NCBI GenBank assembly: GCA_011088105.1
Contig: JAALKI010000026.1
Span: 1-33,047, forward strand
Direction: 5' to 3'
DNA from: Nitrospirota bacterium
Lineage (GTDB): Bacteria > Nitrospirota > Nitrospiria > Nitrospirales > UBA8639
Length of the DNA stretch: 33,047 bases
The position numbers and the translations under genes were made by a program. The notes under the pieces are model-generated. The model was not told where the DNA came from. It did not search any database and worked only from the letters and a program-made list of their open reading frames with translations. Position 1 is the first letter of the stretch. Every line of letters starts with the position of its first letter. Below, piece by piece: positions 1 through 9,214 of this stretch.

Positions 1-1789
1 CATTCTGCCAGAAAGCTCTACATTGCGCCTGTCCGTGGTTGGGGGAAGCTTACATCTATAGCGCCGTGACCACCCTTGCTCCTGAATTATTTCCCGATTC
101 ATTCAGAGGAGCGGGCGGTGAGGTTGCGGTCTATTTTGAGGCCGCTGCCGTGATCACCGTGCTCGTGCTGCTAGGCCAAGTCTTGGAATTGCGGGCCCGC
201 AGCCAGACCGGCAGTGCCATTAAAGCCTTGCTTGGCCTCGCACCAAAAACCGCCCGACGCATTGGGGAGAATGGTGCGGAGGAAGACGTCCCCGTGGAAG
301 CAGTGCATCCAGGGGACAAACTTCGCATCCGTCCAGGGGAGAAAATCCCGATCGATGGAGTCATCCTTGAGGGTCAAAGTGCCGTGGATGAATCGATGAT
401 CACCGGAGAATCCATACCGGTGGAAAAAGAGGCCGGTGCCGGGGTTACCGGGGGCACGGTAAATGGCACGGGGGCTTTGGTCATGCGAGTTGAACGAGTG
501 GGCCGGGATACAGTGCTGGCCCAAATCGTCCGCATGGTGAGCGAAGCCCAACGGAGCCGAGCCCCCATTCAACGGATGGCCGATCTGGTGGCTGGCTATT
601 TTGTTCCGATTGTTATAGCGATTGCGGCGCTCACCTTCGTCATCTGGGCTATTCTCGGCACGGAGCCTCGTATGGCTCATGCCCTGGTCAATGCTGTGGC
701 CGTGCTCATTATTGCCTGTCCATGCGCGTTGGGACTCGCCACCCCTATGTCTATCATGGTGGGAACCGGACGAGGTGCCACGGCCGGTGTCCTGATGAAA
801 CATGCGGAAGCGCTGGAACAGTTGGAGAAAGTGGATACTTTAGTCGTCGATAAAACCGGGACCCTTACGGAAGGCAAACCCAAACTGATGTCGGTGGTAT
901 CCCTTTCCGATCTGAGTGAAGACGATCTGCTGCGATTGGTGGCCAGTCTGGAACGAAACAGCGAACACCCTCTGGCCGCGGCCATTGTGAGCGGGGCAAA
1001 AGACAAAGGGCTAGACTTGGGGGAGGCTCCAGACTTTCAGTCGAAAACCGGCAAAGGTGTCATCGGAACCATTCAGGGAAACGTCATGGCACTCGGAACT
1101 CGGAAATTTTTGGAGCAGGATCACCAAGTGAATCACGAGGAATTCGAGCCGTTAACGGACAAGGCCGAGGACATGCGCCGAGACGGTCAAACTGTCATGT
1201 TTGTGGCCATGAATCATCGGGCTGTGGGAATAGTGGGCGTGGCCGATCCTGTCAAAGCGTCGACACCAGAGGCCATTCGCCTGTTACATGAAGAAGGCAT
1301 TCAAGTGGTCATGGTTTCCGGTGACCATCAGCAAACAGCGCAGGCGGCGGCGAAAAAGCTTGGCATCGATGAGGTGAAAGCGGAGGTCTTGCCCGAGCAG
1401 AAAGGCCAAATCATTAAACAACTTCAAGCACAAGGAAGAATCGTGGCGATGGCGGGAGACGGCATCAATGACGCACCGGCACTGGCCCAGGCCCATGTCG
1501 GCATTGCGATGGGAACGGGTACGGATGTTGCGATGGAAAGTCCCTAGTCAAAGGTGCTCTGCGAGGCATTGCCCGTGCCCGCAGGCTCAGCCAAGCAACC
1601 ATGCGCAACATTCGTCAAAATCTCTTTTTTGCCTTTTTCTATAATGCCATTGGGGTGCCGATTGCCGCCGGCATTTTCTATCCCGCATTTGGCATCCTCT
1701 TGAGTCCGATGATTGCTGCGGCCGCCATGACCTTTAGCTCGGTGTCGGTCATTACCAACGCACTCCGATTGCGAACGGCAAGATTATAG
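1..1789 (+). pseudogene. copA: Copper-translocating P1B-type ATPase (CopA-like), 5'-truncated by window edge and frameshifted
   Basis: A Cu+-exporting P-type ATPase that pumps copper out across the inner membrane using ATP. The reading frame open from position 39 shows the P1B signatures in order: TGES actuator loop (about 395-415), the membrane CPC motif in [11 protein letters not shown] (about 712-745), the phosphorylation motif DKTGTLTEG (about 850), [10 protein letters not shown] (nucleotide-binding HP motif, about 960) and [10 protein letters not shown] (about 1460). It stops at TAG 1545-1547 right after DVAMES. The next family residues continue in another frame from 1544 ([17 protein letters not shown]) through the last two membrane helices to the stop at 1787-1789. 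Comparison with the family indicates 10 bases lost after 1541. The gene start and metal-binding domain lie outside the window, and bases 1-38 do not read cleanly as CopA in any frame, so a second lesion is possible. Function as a pump is doubtful because the last helix pair is separated. Confidence 0.88.
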
Positions 1790-2641
1790 ATGCTAGATTT
1801 CATTCTCTTTTAGAGGCTGAAAGCTGACATCTAAGATTATGCGGTTGTCAGAGTTGTCGAAAGCACCTCATTTACTCCATATCTCAGCCGTACGGTGTTC
1901 GATGGCAAACACGCTGCCGAAAGCGTATCGAGAGCTCCTATCTGACCCATGGCTGGATGGTCGTCCCGTGGGTATTGGCTACCCAACTTGAGTCACTGAT
2001 CGGAAATAAGGATTGAATCCCACTGAACTATGTCAAGTCCACTAAGAATCAGAGCAGATGATTCATAGTCAGTGGGCCGGCGGCAGAATAGTCCTTTATT
2101 GGGAAGGCGTTGCGATGAATACTGATTGAGCAAAACCTGTTGTGGGACCTGTTTTGGATTGGTGGCTCGAACAGATTAACTGAAATCGTCGTCATCCAAC
2201 TTATCAAATGGTGGCAGATCCTGCTGCGCACCGAGCTATTCTAGTCCGTGCCTAAACAGAAGACTACAGGCCCGTTTATTCGAGCCGCGCGTTCGGCCGC
2301 CGCAAGCACTGACAATCAGCCCCAAACGCAGACTCTGTTCAGCCGACCACTCATATATTGGATTTGATCAGAAGAATTCTTGGTCAATTGAAGAAATAAG
2401 TCAAGTTGTGGGTTTGAAAAACGAGAGAAAAAATGAGGTGGGAGGAGATTTATTTGTAGTTCGTTTATTCTATTTTGCAATTCCATTCCCCGGTCTTCCT
2501 GCATCATCTTGTGGGATCTCCCTCACGATATGACGCAACAAGAGAACCTGCGGAGGTGGCAAGGGAAATTGGGTGTCGGTCGAACTCTAGGGGTAAGTCC
2601 GCCTGCGGCACATATGAATCTGATCCCCTTTTCAGTCTGGC
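1790..2641. other. Gene-poor stretch after the broken copA
   Basis: I see no convincing gene here on either strand. Only short, unconserved-looking open frames exist (for example 1902-1991 on plus and 2049-2231 on minus). The text has the look of decayed coding sequence, but I could not identify a parent family. Confidence 0.5.
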
Positions 2642-2902
2642 CTAATAGACATGATGGCGATGTTTGACCGTGAGAATGATCACCTGGCTTTTGCCTTCCC
2701 AGACTTCATACACGATTCGATAGGCTCCTACTCGTAAAGATCGCTCTCCTGCATGATTCCCAACTAATGGCTTCCCTTGAAGTGGTGTAATCTGCAAGGC
2801 CTCCAGCTTTCGAGTGATTCGCATACAAAGCTGTTGGTCTGCCTGGGCTATTTGGGTCATATCGTGTTCTGATTCACGTGTGAATCGAACCGCATAATTC
2901 AC
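2642..2902 (-). CDS. RelE/ParE-superfamily toxin (type II toxin-antitoxin)
   Basis: An 86-residue basic protein with the RelE fold pattern: N-terminal YAVRFTRESEHDMTQI, a central helix pair, then GERSLRVGAYRIVYEV and the C-terminal strand ending KHRHHVY. RelE family members are ribosome-dependent mRNA interferases, and the C-terminal Arg/His/Tyr cluster is typical. The start codon overlaps the stop of the upstream antitoxin by four bases (ATGA), so the two are translationally coupled. Length fits the family (80-100 residues) and nothing looks broken. ParE-type gyrase poisons share the fold, so the exact target cannot be assigned from sequence alone. Confidence 0.87.
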   Translation of the reverse strand: MNYAVRFTRESEHDMTQIAQADQQLCMRITRKLEALQITPLQGKPLVGNHAGERSLRVGAYRIVYEVWEGKSQVIILTVKHRHHVY

Positions 2903-3171
2903 GAGAGTGCCAGTTTTTTCTTCAGGGTGGAGAGCGCAATTGTCTGCCCTTTGCGGGCTTGTTTTTGGGAACGAAGGATAGCCTGTTCTTCGTCGGGGTG
3001 AGCTCGCAGGTCGAGAGTCTCTAGCAACCCCTCATACTCGTCGGCACTCAGGAGCACAGCCGCATCAGTCCCATTTTTTGTAATCACAATTCGTTCGTAG
3101 GTTTCATTGACCTCTTGGACAATTGCTGAAAGTTTATGCTTGGCTTCGGCCAACGGAATAGTACGTCGCAT
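2899..3171 (-). CDS. Phd/YefM-family antitoxin
   Basis: A 90-residue antitoxin. The N-terminal half (IPLAEAKHKLSAIVQEV, then RIVITKNGTDAAVLLSADEYE) is the Phd/YefM DNA-binding fold, which dimerises on the operator. The C-terminal half (from about residue 50) is the flexible, charged toxin-wrapping tail. It is first in the operon and overlaps the RelE-like toxin by four bases. The start is supported by a strong Shine-Dalgarno (AAGGAGAG, complement of 3177-3184) seven bases upstream of the ATG. The family normally represses its own promoter, with the toxin as co-repressor. Confidence 0.9.
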   Translation of the reverse strand: MRRTIPLAEAKHKLSAIVQEVNETYERIVITKNGTDAAVLLSADEYEGLLETLDLRAHPDEEQAILRSQKQARKGQTIALSTLKKKLALS

Positions 3172-3203
3172 ACAGACTCTCCTTTTCGCTTCAACATTAT
3201 ATA

Positions 3204-3238
3204 GTCCTTAATTATAGGCTAATTTATTCAGAAGTCAA
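3204..3238 (-). promoter_or_regulatory. Sigma-70 promoter of the Phd/RelE module
   Basis: On the minus strand, TTGACT (3238-3233) and TATAAT (3216-3211) are separated by 16 bases, about 40 bases upstream of the antitoxin start. A second TATA-like block (TATAATG, about 3203-3197) follows. The AT-rich segment around the -10, with AGCCT and AGGACT, may hold the autoregulatory operator. Confidence 0.72.
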
Positions 3239-3512
3239 GGAACCGAATGCAAATCCATAGCCTCCTCACTTTACCATCTTCCCCATCTATGGAGGCGAGA
3301 GAATTTGGAGAGTTTTGAGTTGCAACTTACACTACTATAGTGAAGCTAGGGACAATGCGGAAAAGATCAGTGACATTCTTCAGGACAGAAGAACACGAGG
3401 TAGAGAACGATGACAATGCCCACGGTAATCGCTCCCTACAATATGCCAGACCAAACCCCTTCCTGTTTAGCATCTGACTTTCTTGCCACTTACTTTCGCG
3501 CCGGGAAGCGAA
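3239..3512. other. Intergenic, no gene seen
   Basis: Between the toxin-antitoxin promoter and the end of the membrane-protein gene I see no supported gene or RNA. The plus-strand open frame at 3410-3598 overlaps a real minus-strand gene and has no family features. Confidence 0.5.
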
Positions 3513-3974
3513 TCAGCTTGGCGTTGCGGCCATCGTCCCTCGCTCTTCGACGGTCTCCTTTCCTTCACCACCAAACCGAGTTGCGAAATACCCGATGATG
3601 ATCCCGACTATGGCTCCCTCGAGTACGAACCAGAATGGCGATGACAATACCCCATTCGGGCCGAAGGTATGTACCATGATGGCCTTCATATCGGTGTAGG
3701 CAAAGAACGTCAGGACAAAGTTCATCCATGCACCAATCAAGGTTGAACGAAACCACCATGGCAACGGGATCTTCAAAATGGGGTGCCATGTGAAGACTCC
3801 GAATACGCCAATGACCGCGCCGACGGTCGTGTACCAGAACAAGATACCCCAGCGTAATAACCAACTGGCATCAGGCAGAAAGAAAGGTAAGAACACAAAG
3901 CCTACAAGCCCGACGATAAAGCCGATCCCCTTGCCGATGGCGATTCGAGTAATGAGTGATGGATTACTGAACAT
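3513..3974 (-). CDS. Conserved multi-pass membrane protein of unknown function
   Basis: A 153-residue integral membrane protein. Four to five hydrophobic segments are visible: around ITRIAIGKGIGFIVGLVGFV, then LLRWGILFWYTTVGAVIGVF, WWFRSTLIGAWMNFVLTFF and FVLEGAIVGIIIGYFATRF. The C-terminus is short, charged and probably cytoplasmic. I chose the ATG at 3972-3974 (MFSNPSL) because it has a near-perfect ribosome site (GAAAGGAGGG, complement of 3981-3990); the longer frame to 3998 would bury that site. I do not recognise the family and no function can be assigned. It stands alone, with the candidate repeat element lying in its upstream region. Confidence 0.75.
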   Translation of the reverse strand: MFSNPSLITRIAIGKGIGFIVGLVGFVFLPFFLPDASWLLRWGILFWYTTVGAVIGVFGVFTWHPILKIPLPWWFRSTLIGAWMNFVLTFFAYTDMKAIMVHTFGPNGVLSSPFWFVLEGAIVGIIIGYFATRFGGEGKETVEERGTMAATPS

Positions 3975-4003
3975 GGAATACCCTCCTTTCGCCGCCATTC
4001 AGG

Positions 4004-4118
4004 GTCTGCTGAAAAATCCCCCAGCGGCGTTCTCGACAATTTTAAGTGTTCACGTACTGTGTGTACGCTCCACGCTCAAAATTGGCTATGCCTTACTGGA
4101 CATACTTTTTTGAACCGG
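4004..4118. repeat. Candidate dispersed intergenic repeat (REP-like)
   Basis: The segment opens with GGTCTGCTGAAAAA and closes with CTTTTTTGAACCGG, giving loosely inverted ends, and has an internal GTAC-TGTGT-GTAC. The motif CTGCTGAAAAA followed by CAGCGGCGTTCTC resembles an intergenic repeat I associate with Nitrospira genomes; that link is from memory, not a search. There is one copy in the window. It sits upstream of the membrane-protein gene and could act as a bidirectional terminator. Confidence 0.35.
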
Positions 4119-4274
4119 CCCGAGGCCTCTTGCCATCCAACGTATTCCTGGGCATTTTTCCCCACGACATCCTCTTTCATTCAGCACTCCCATTCACACC
4201 CCCCAGCTTTGCGCCCCATTCATGAACACAAGCCACCTTTCCTGTTTTGCATCTTGTCTTCTTGGTGCAGACCT

Positions 4275-5139
4275 TCATCTCACAATAAGGACAGAACAAT
4301 GTGTGTGATGGACAACTGAATGCGAGACACTTCCTAAGAGAAAACGACTGAGGCCAGACCTACTGTGCGTCCGCATCACGATCAGATCGGGCGAATGCCT
4401 TTGAACTTCCTCTGCAATACTGACTGAGGGCGCCCCCATGACAGCAAAGCCTTTGGCGGTGTGTCCCAAACTCTTGAGTTTCTCAGAAAGCTCTCCGGCA
4501 AGCTGTTTGCCATGCTCCATGATCTCTTCTCGAATGTTCTCTGGAATCATTGCCCCCACTGGCCAGACAGGCTGTGAAAAAGGCACCACATGCATCAGGG
4601 TGACATGAACGGTTTCTCGAAACGGCTTTGCTTCAAAGAAACGAACAATCTCTTCCCCATCCTCCTGATTCGCAAAGGGAACAAGAATATTTTGAATTTT
4701 CCTCAATGAATCTTTGACGACAAGAGTCGAGCACGGTGCATGCGTCATCACTCGATGTGAAACACTCCCTAACAAATGCTCCCGAATGTGTCCAAGTCCC
4801 CCTCGCCCCAATTACGATCAGGTCCGCATGTCGTTCTTCTGCTGTCCCAATAATGATTTCTGCTGGATCTCCGAGCTGTAATACTTTTTTTACTGGACCT
4901 GGATTGAGAGATAACAGAGAGACGACTCTCTCTAATAGTCGCTCCGCGTCCTCTCTCATGGCTGTTTCTACTTGCATTGATAAATCTTTGGCTAACTCTG
5001 CGCCAATGGTGGGATACGATAACCCTGGAACGCTGACGACCGTCAGAACCGTCAATTCTTCTGCGGGAGCTAACCCGCTCAGTCCTCGTGCTGCCTCGTA
5101 GGATTGGTCAGATCCGTCTACTGCGAGCATGATTTTCAT
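4275..5139 (-). pseudogene. Tandem universal stress protein (UspA family), frameshifted
   Basis: A two-domain UspA protein of about 288 residues. Domain 1 begins MKIMLAVDGSDQSYEAARG and runs to DLIVIGARG; the sequence then shifts frame and continues LGHIREHLLGSVSHRVM and into domain 2 (KIQNILVPFANQED to HCSVLIVR). The ATP-binding pattern G-2x-G-9x-G-S is rebuilt only by joining the two frames. One extra base in GAGGGGGACTTGG (complement of about 4794-4806) causes the shift: removing the A restores the family reading. The start at 5137-5139 follows a GGAG ribosome site. As written it makes a truncated 169-residue protein with a wrong tail. It may be real decay or a single-base assembly error. 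The intact relative at 12248-13168 could cover its role. Confidence 0.85.
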
Positions 5140-5245
5140 AGGTGTTTCTCCATTTACCAATTATGGAAAACGTTATCAAACGATCAAAAGATATTACCCT
5201 TCCCCCACAAAGGAGAGAACAATTGAAGAAGAAGGAGCCCATCCT

Positions 5246-6874
5246 TCACCGAACTTCTTTGACCATATCGATGGCACCACTGGGACATTCTTCTGCGCAC
5301 AGACCACAACCTTTGCAATACTCATAATCAATTTCGTAACGCTTGCCTGAACCAAGCTTGATAACGGCATTATCTGGACAGACACCAAAGCAGTTATCGC
5401 ATTCAAAGCACGTCCCACAGGATAAACACCGTCTTGCTTCGAACAAAGCAGTGTTCTCATCAAGTCCACTGACGACTTCATCAAAACTAGCCTGTCTTCT
5501 CATCACGGCTAAAGAGGATTGCTGACTTTTGTCGGCATCCGTGTAATACCACGTGTTCAAGTTCTCGAATAATGCGAATGGATTGGATGATGGCTTCACG
5601 TATTGAATACCTCGAAGATACGCATCAATATGTCGCGCAGCCTTTTTCCCATGCCCTGTGGCGACCGTCACTGTTCGCTCGGCTGGCACCATGTCCCCTC
5701 CTGCAAAGACACCCACGCGACTGGTCATCATGGTGTCATCTACTTGAATCACCCCATCATGAGAAACCTCAAGACCCGGAACGTTTTGTAAAAATTTCAA
5801 ATCGACGTCCTGACCGAGCGCGAGAATAAGAGTGTCCGCTTCAAGCGTTTCGCACTGCCCTGTTGGTTGTGGCCAACCATGTTCATCCAATTCCATTCGC
5901 TCAACCGTTATGATTCCCTCATCCATCTGCTTGATGGTGTGGAGCCAACGCATCAGGACTCCTTCTTCTTCCGCTTCTTTTACTTCGAATGCATGAGCTG
6001 GCATATGCGTCTCATCTCGACGATAGATCATCATCGTTTCCATAGCACCAAGGCGTTTTGCCGTGCGCGCAGCATCGATAGCGGTGTTTCCCCCGCCATA
6101 AACAGCCACTCGTCTCCCAATTTTTTGAGGCGTTCCCCCCTCCATATTAGAGAGAAAGGAACGGGCATCCACAATTCGGCCAGCGTCTCGACCAGGGATA
6201 TCGACTCGTTTGCTCAAGTGAGCCCCGACTGCTAGAAACACGGCGTCCCACCGTTCTTCCTTAATCGTCACCTCCAGGTCTTCCACGTTCTTATTCAGCA
6301 CGATCGTCACACCCATCGCCTCAATCCGAGAAATTTCTGCATCGAGTACATCCCGAGTGAGGCGGTACTTTGGAATACCAAATCGCATCATTCCTCCAGG
6401 TTTGGGACCCGCTTCATAAATCGTCACCTGATGACCTAATCGTGCAAGGTGGTAAGCGGCCGACAGACCACTTGGACCTGCGCCCACCACAAGCACTTGT
6501 TTTCCTGTAATCGCTCCAGGCTTTATCTGCCATCCTTGCTTGATCGCATGATCCCCAAGAAAACGCTCTACCGCATGAATACTGACCGGTTCATCAAACT
6601 GACCTCGGTTGCATGCAGGTTCACACGGGTGATAGCAGACCCGACCGTGAATCGCCGGGAATGGATTATCTTCCATAATTTTTCGCCATGCTTTTTCGTA
6701 GCTTCCTTCTTCCGCATGATACAGCCACGATTGAATGTTTTCTCCAGCTGGACATGCATGGTTGCATGGAGGAAGATGGTCTCCATAGACAGGTCTCATG
6801 GTCCGCCAGTCACCCGTATGGTTGGCACGGCTTGAGTTCGGATCAAGCGTGATGGCAAATGGCTTATGTTCCAT
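5246..6874 (-). CDS. GltD-like FAD/NAD(P) oxidoreductase fused to a 2x[4Fe-4S] ferredoxin domain, subunit of the 2-oxoacid oxidoreductase
   Basis: A 542-residue flavo-iron-sulfur protein, last gene of the por operon. Residues 37-88 carry the N-terminal Fe-S ligands of the GltD/dihydropyrimidine dehydrogenase family (PPCNHACP, then VCYHPCEPAC). FAD binding is at GAGPSG (131-136) with EAGPKPGGMMRFGIP following. The NAD(P) Rossmann motif is YGGGNTAIDAARTAKRLGA, and the second FAD contact is GVFAGGDMV. The C-terminus has two ferredoxin motifs, CFECDNCFGVCP and CKGCGLCAEECP, which match the delta (PorD) subunit of 2-oxoacid oxidoreductases. Its start lies inside the end of porB (11-base overlap). 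The likely role is moving electrons between the Por clusters and NAD(P), as PadH does in phenylglyoxylate:NAD+ oxidoreductase; this is inference from the fusion and context. Confidence 0.9.
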   Translation of the reverse strand: MEHKPFAITLDPNSSRANHTGDWRTMRPVYGDHLPPCNHACPAGENIQSWLYHAEEGSYEKAWRKIMEDNPFPAIHGRVCYHPCEPACNRGQFDEPVSIHAVERFLGDHAIKQGWQIKPGAITGKQVLVVGAGPSGLSAAYHLARLGHQVTIYEAGPKPGGMMRFGIPKYRLTRDVLDAEISRIEAMGVTIVLNKNVEDLEVTIKEERWDAVFLAVGAHLSKRVDIPGRDAGRIVDARSFLSNMEGGTPQKIGRRVAVYGGGNTAIDAARTAKRLGAMETMMIYRRDETHMPAHAFEVKEAEEEGVLMRWLHTIKQMDEGIITVERMELDEHGWPQPTGQCETLEADTLILALGQDVDLKFLQNVPGLEVSHDGVIQVDDTMMTSRVGVFAGGDMVPAERTVTVATGHGKKAARHIDAYLRGIQYVKPSSNPFALFENLNTWYYTDADKSQQSSLAVMRRQASFDEVVSGLDENTALFEARRCLSCGTCFECDNCFGVCPDNAVIKLGSGKRYEIDYEYCKGCGLCAEECPSGAIDMVKEVR

Positions 6875-7874
6875 TTGTGACGCCCTTTCTCACCAATCCA
6901 TACCGCTTGATATTGGTGTCGGCTATGGCCTGTATTTCAGCAATTGCTTCACGAGCTAAAGGATCAGCAAACACATGCTTGAACCGCCCCTGCAATTCAA
7001 GGTAACGCTCAACCGGAACCTGTCTTCGAATCGGCGTACAATCCGTTACTTCTCCATACTCCGCTTCAAATAATGGAAACAACCCACTCTCAACGGCAAG
7101 ACGCGCCACCTTCAGTGTGAGCGCTGGATCGGATTTCCATCCTAAGGGACAGGGCACATGAATATGAATGTACCGCGCACCATGTAGCCCCATCGCTTTT
7201 GCAACCTTAGCTTCTAAATCGTGAAGATCCGCAACCGACGCCGTAGCCACATATGGAATCCCATGAGCCATCGCAATGCGAGGGACGTTTTTCCCAATGC
7301 CTACGGGATTTCCTGGATGCGTTCCAACAGCTTGTGTCGTATTTGTCCAGGCCTTCGGTGGCGTCGCTCCTGAGCGTTGGACGCCTGTATTCATATAGGC
7401 CTCGTTGTCGTAACAGATGTACAGCACATCATCATTGCGTTCGAACATACCCGAAAGACACCCAAAGCCAATATCAACTGTCGCACCATCGCCACCCTGC
7501 GCAATCACTTTGACCCCCTTTTCCCCTTTGGCTCGTAGAGCTGCCGCTACTCCACTTGCAACTGCTGGCGCATTGCCAAAGAGTGAATGCATCCAAGGAA
7601 TTTGCCAAGCACTTTCTGGATACGGACTCGAAAAGACTTCAAGACACCCTGTCGCATTCACGGCAACCAATTGGTTGTTGCTCGCCCGCATAGCCGCATC
7701 AATGGCATAGCGTGCCCCTAAGGCTTCACCACAACCTTGACATGCCCGATGACCAGAGTTCAGTGAATTGGTTCGTTCTACCTGAGATTGCAGGGTTTGT
7801 TCCGATTTATCGAGCAGACGATTCCCAATCGTAAATGTTCCCGTTTGATAAAATTTAATGGGTTGATGGGCCAT
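6864..7874 (-). CDS. porB: 2-oxoacid:acceptor oxidoreductase, beta (TPP-binding) subunit
   Basis: A 336-residue PorB-type subunit that binds thiamine diphosphate and catalyses CoA-dependent oxidative decarboxylation of a 2-oxoacid, or the reverse carboxylation. It has the [4Fe-4S] ligands in HRACQGCGEALGARYA near the N-terminus, the ATGCLEVFSSPYPESAW block, and the TPP/Mg motif GGDGATVDIGFGCLSGMFE followed by YDNEAYMNTGVQRSG. The start follows a GAGGAG ribosome site and is 59 bases downstream of porA; the 3' end overlaps the flavoprotein gene. Substrate (pyruvate, 2-oxoglutarate or another 2-oxoacid) cannot be fixed from sequence. In Nitrospira such enzymes serve the reductive TCA cycle. Confidence 0.92.
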   Translation of the reverse strand: MAHQPIKFYQTGTFTIGNRLLDKSEQTLQSQVERTNSLNSGHRACQGCGEALGARYAIDAAMRASNNQLVAVNATGCLEVFSSPYPESAWQIPWMHSLFGNAPAVASGVAAALRAKGEKGVKVIAQGGDGATVDIGFGCLSGMFERNDDVLYICYDNEAYMNTGVQRSGATPPKAWTNTTQAVGTHPGNPVGIGKNVPRIAMAHGIPYVATASVADLHDLEAKVAKAMGLHGARYIHIHVPCPLGWKSDPALTLKVARLAVESGLFPLFEAEYGEVTDCTPIRRQVPVERYLELQGRFKHVFADPLAREAIAEIQAIADTNIKRYGLVRKGVTNGT

Positions 7875-7933
7875 CGAGACTCCTCTAGCCTTGCGTTTAC
7901 ATGTTTTACCGAATGCGAGCTATCGAATCCGTT

Positions 7934-9190
7934 TTATTGTCCAACTTTCAATTTAAAGGGACCGACGTCTCCTGGAATATTTTTAGGGATGAGCCCAGAT
8001 CGGCGTTTCTTCTGTTGCCGGACAAATTCATCATTCACAGCATTCCAATTGAGATCGAGAAAATGTGGTTCTTCCAATCCTTCAAGGCATGCTTCACGGA
8101 CTATCCGTACAATCGAACTCTTAGGAATCGCTCGACCGCCTAATCCTGCAATTACGGTCATCACTACAAGAGGTAAGTTCTGCACCGCCATTCTTACATC
8201 ACTGGAAACGATTCCTCCTTTCCCAACAGCCAAATCTTTTTCGATTACGAGGATCCGCTTTGCATCCTTGACGACCTCGTGAAAGGCATGAGTGGGAAAA
8301 GGACGATAGGATGAGATTTTAATGGAACCAACTGAAAGACCCGCAAGACGCAATTCGTCAATGGCATCTTTGATCGTCCCATTGACCGAACCAAGCGCGA
8401 CAATAATCGTTTCTGCCCCTTCTGTATGATATGACTCCAACAAGCCCCCCGACATTCGACCGAACTGCTCATGGAAGGCCTCACTCGTGCGAGAAATAGC
8501 TTCCAAGGCTCGAATATGTTTGTCATGAGCAAGATAGCGTACTTCCATGAAAGCATCTGGGCCGACCATGGCGCCGATAGAAATAGGATTCAAGGGGTCC
8601 AGGACTTGTACAGGCTCAAAGGGTGGGAGATAGTCATCGACTTGTTCTTGTGTCGGCAAATCAACAAGCTCAAAGGCATGTGTCAGAATATACCCATCCA
8701 TACAAACCATCACAGGGCAACTGAGTTCTTCTGCTAACCGAAAGGCTTGAATATGAAGATCCACCGCTTCTTGATTATTTTCCGCAAAGAGTTGGATCCA
8801 ACCAGCATCACGCATCGCCATACTGTCCGAATGATCATTCCAAATGTTAATGGGTGCTCCGACAGCTCGATTGGCAATGGTCATCACGATTGGCAAGCCA
8901 AGACCGCCAGCGTTGTAGACGGCTTCAGCCATGAATAAAAGCCCTTGACTTGTCGTCGCTGTATAGGCCCGCGCTCCCATGGCCGATGCGCCAATGAGCA
9001 CACTCAATGCGGCAAACTCCGATTCGACATTGAGAAACTGGCAAGTGCCAACTTCTCCAGCCTTCACCTTTTGAGATAAGGTTTCTACAATATGAGTCTG
9101 CGGTGAGATGGGGTAACAGGCCATCACTTCGGGTCGACAGAAAGCAACAACGGTAGCGACGGCTTGAGATCCTTCTATTTGTTGTTTCAT
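7934..9190 (-). CDS. porA: 2-oxoacid:acceptor oxidoreductase, alpha subunit
   Basis: A 418-residue PorA-type subunit. The N-terminal pyrimidine-binding domain has ACYPISPQTHIVE and FLNVESEFAALSVLIGASAMGARAYTATTSQGL, both hallmarks of the alpha subunit. The middle contains VGAPINIWNDHSDSMAMRDAGW. The C-terminal transketolase-like domain ends in GGIVSSDVRMAVQNLPLVV and GLGGRAIPKSSI. The start (ATG 9188-9190) follows an AAGG ribosome site and is 24 bases after porC. With PorC and PorB it forms the catalytic core in the cytoplasm. No sign of damage. Confidence 0.93.
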   Translation of the reverse strand: MKQQIEGSQAVATVVAFCRPEVMACYPISPQTHIVETLSQKVKAGEVGTCQFLNVESEFAALSVLIGASAMGARAYTATTSQGLLFMAEAVYNAGGLGLPIVMTIANRAVGAPINIWNDHSDSMAMRDAGWIQLFAENNQEAVDLHIQAFRLAEELSCPVMVCMDGYILTHAFELVDLPTQEQVDDYLPPFEPVQVLDPLNPISIGAMVGPDAFMEVRYLAHDKHIRALEAISRTSEAFHEQFGRMSGGLLESYHTEGAETIIVALGSVNGTIKDAIDELRLAGLSVGSIKISSYRPFPTHAFHEVVKDAKRILVIEKDLAVGKGGIVSSDVRMAVQNLPLVVMTVIAGLGGRAIPKSSIVRIVREACLEGLEEPHFLDLNWNAVNDEFVRQQKKRRSGLIPKNIPGDVGPFKLKVGQ

Positions 9191-9214
9191 GCTGGAACCT
9201 TAGACTAAGAAGAT

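Noticed and set aside
171-803. 210-residue minus-strand open frame
   Set aside because: It lies opposite copA, whose plus-strand motifs are unmistakable; the minus frame has no family features.
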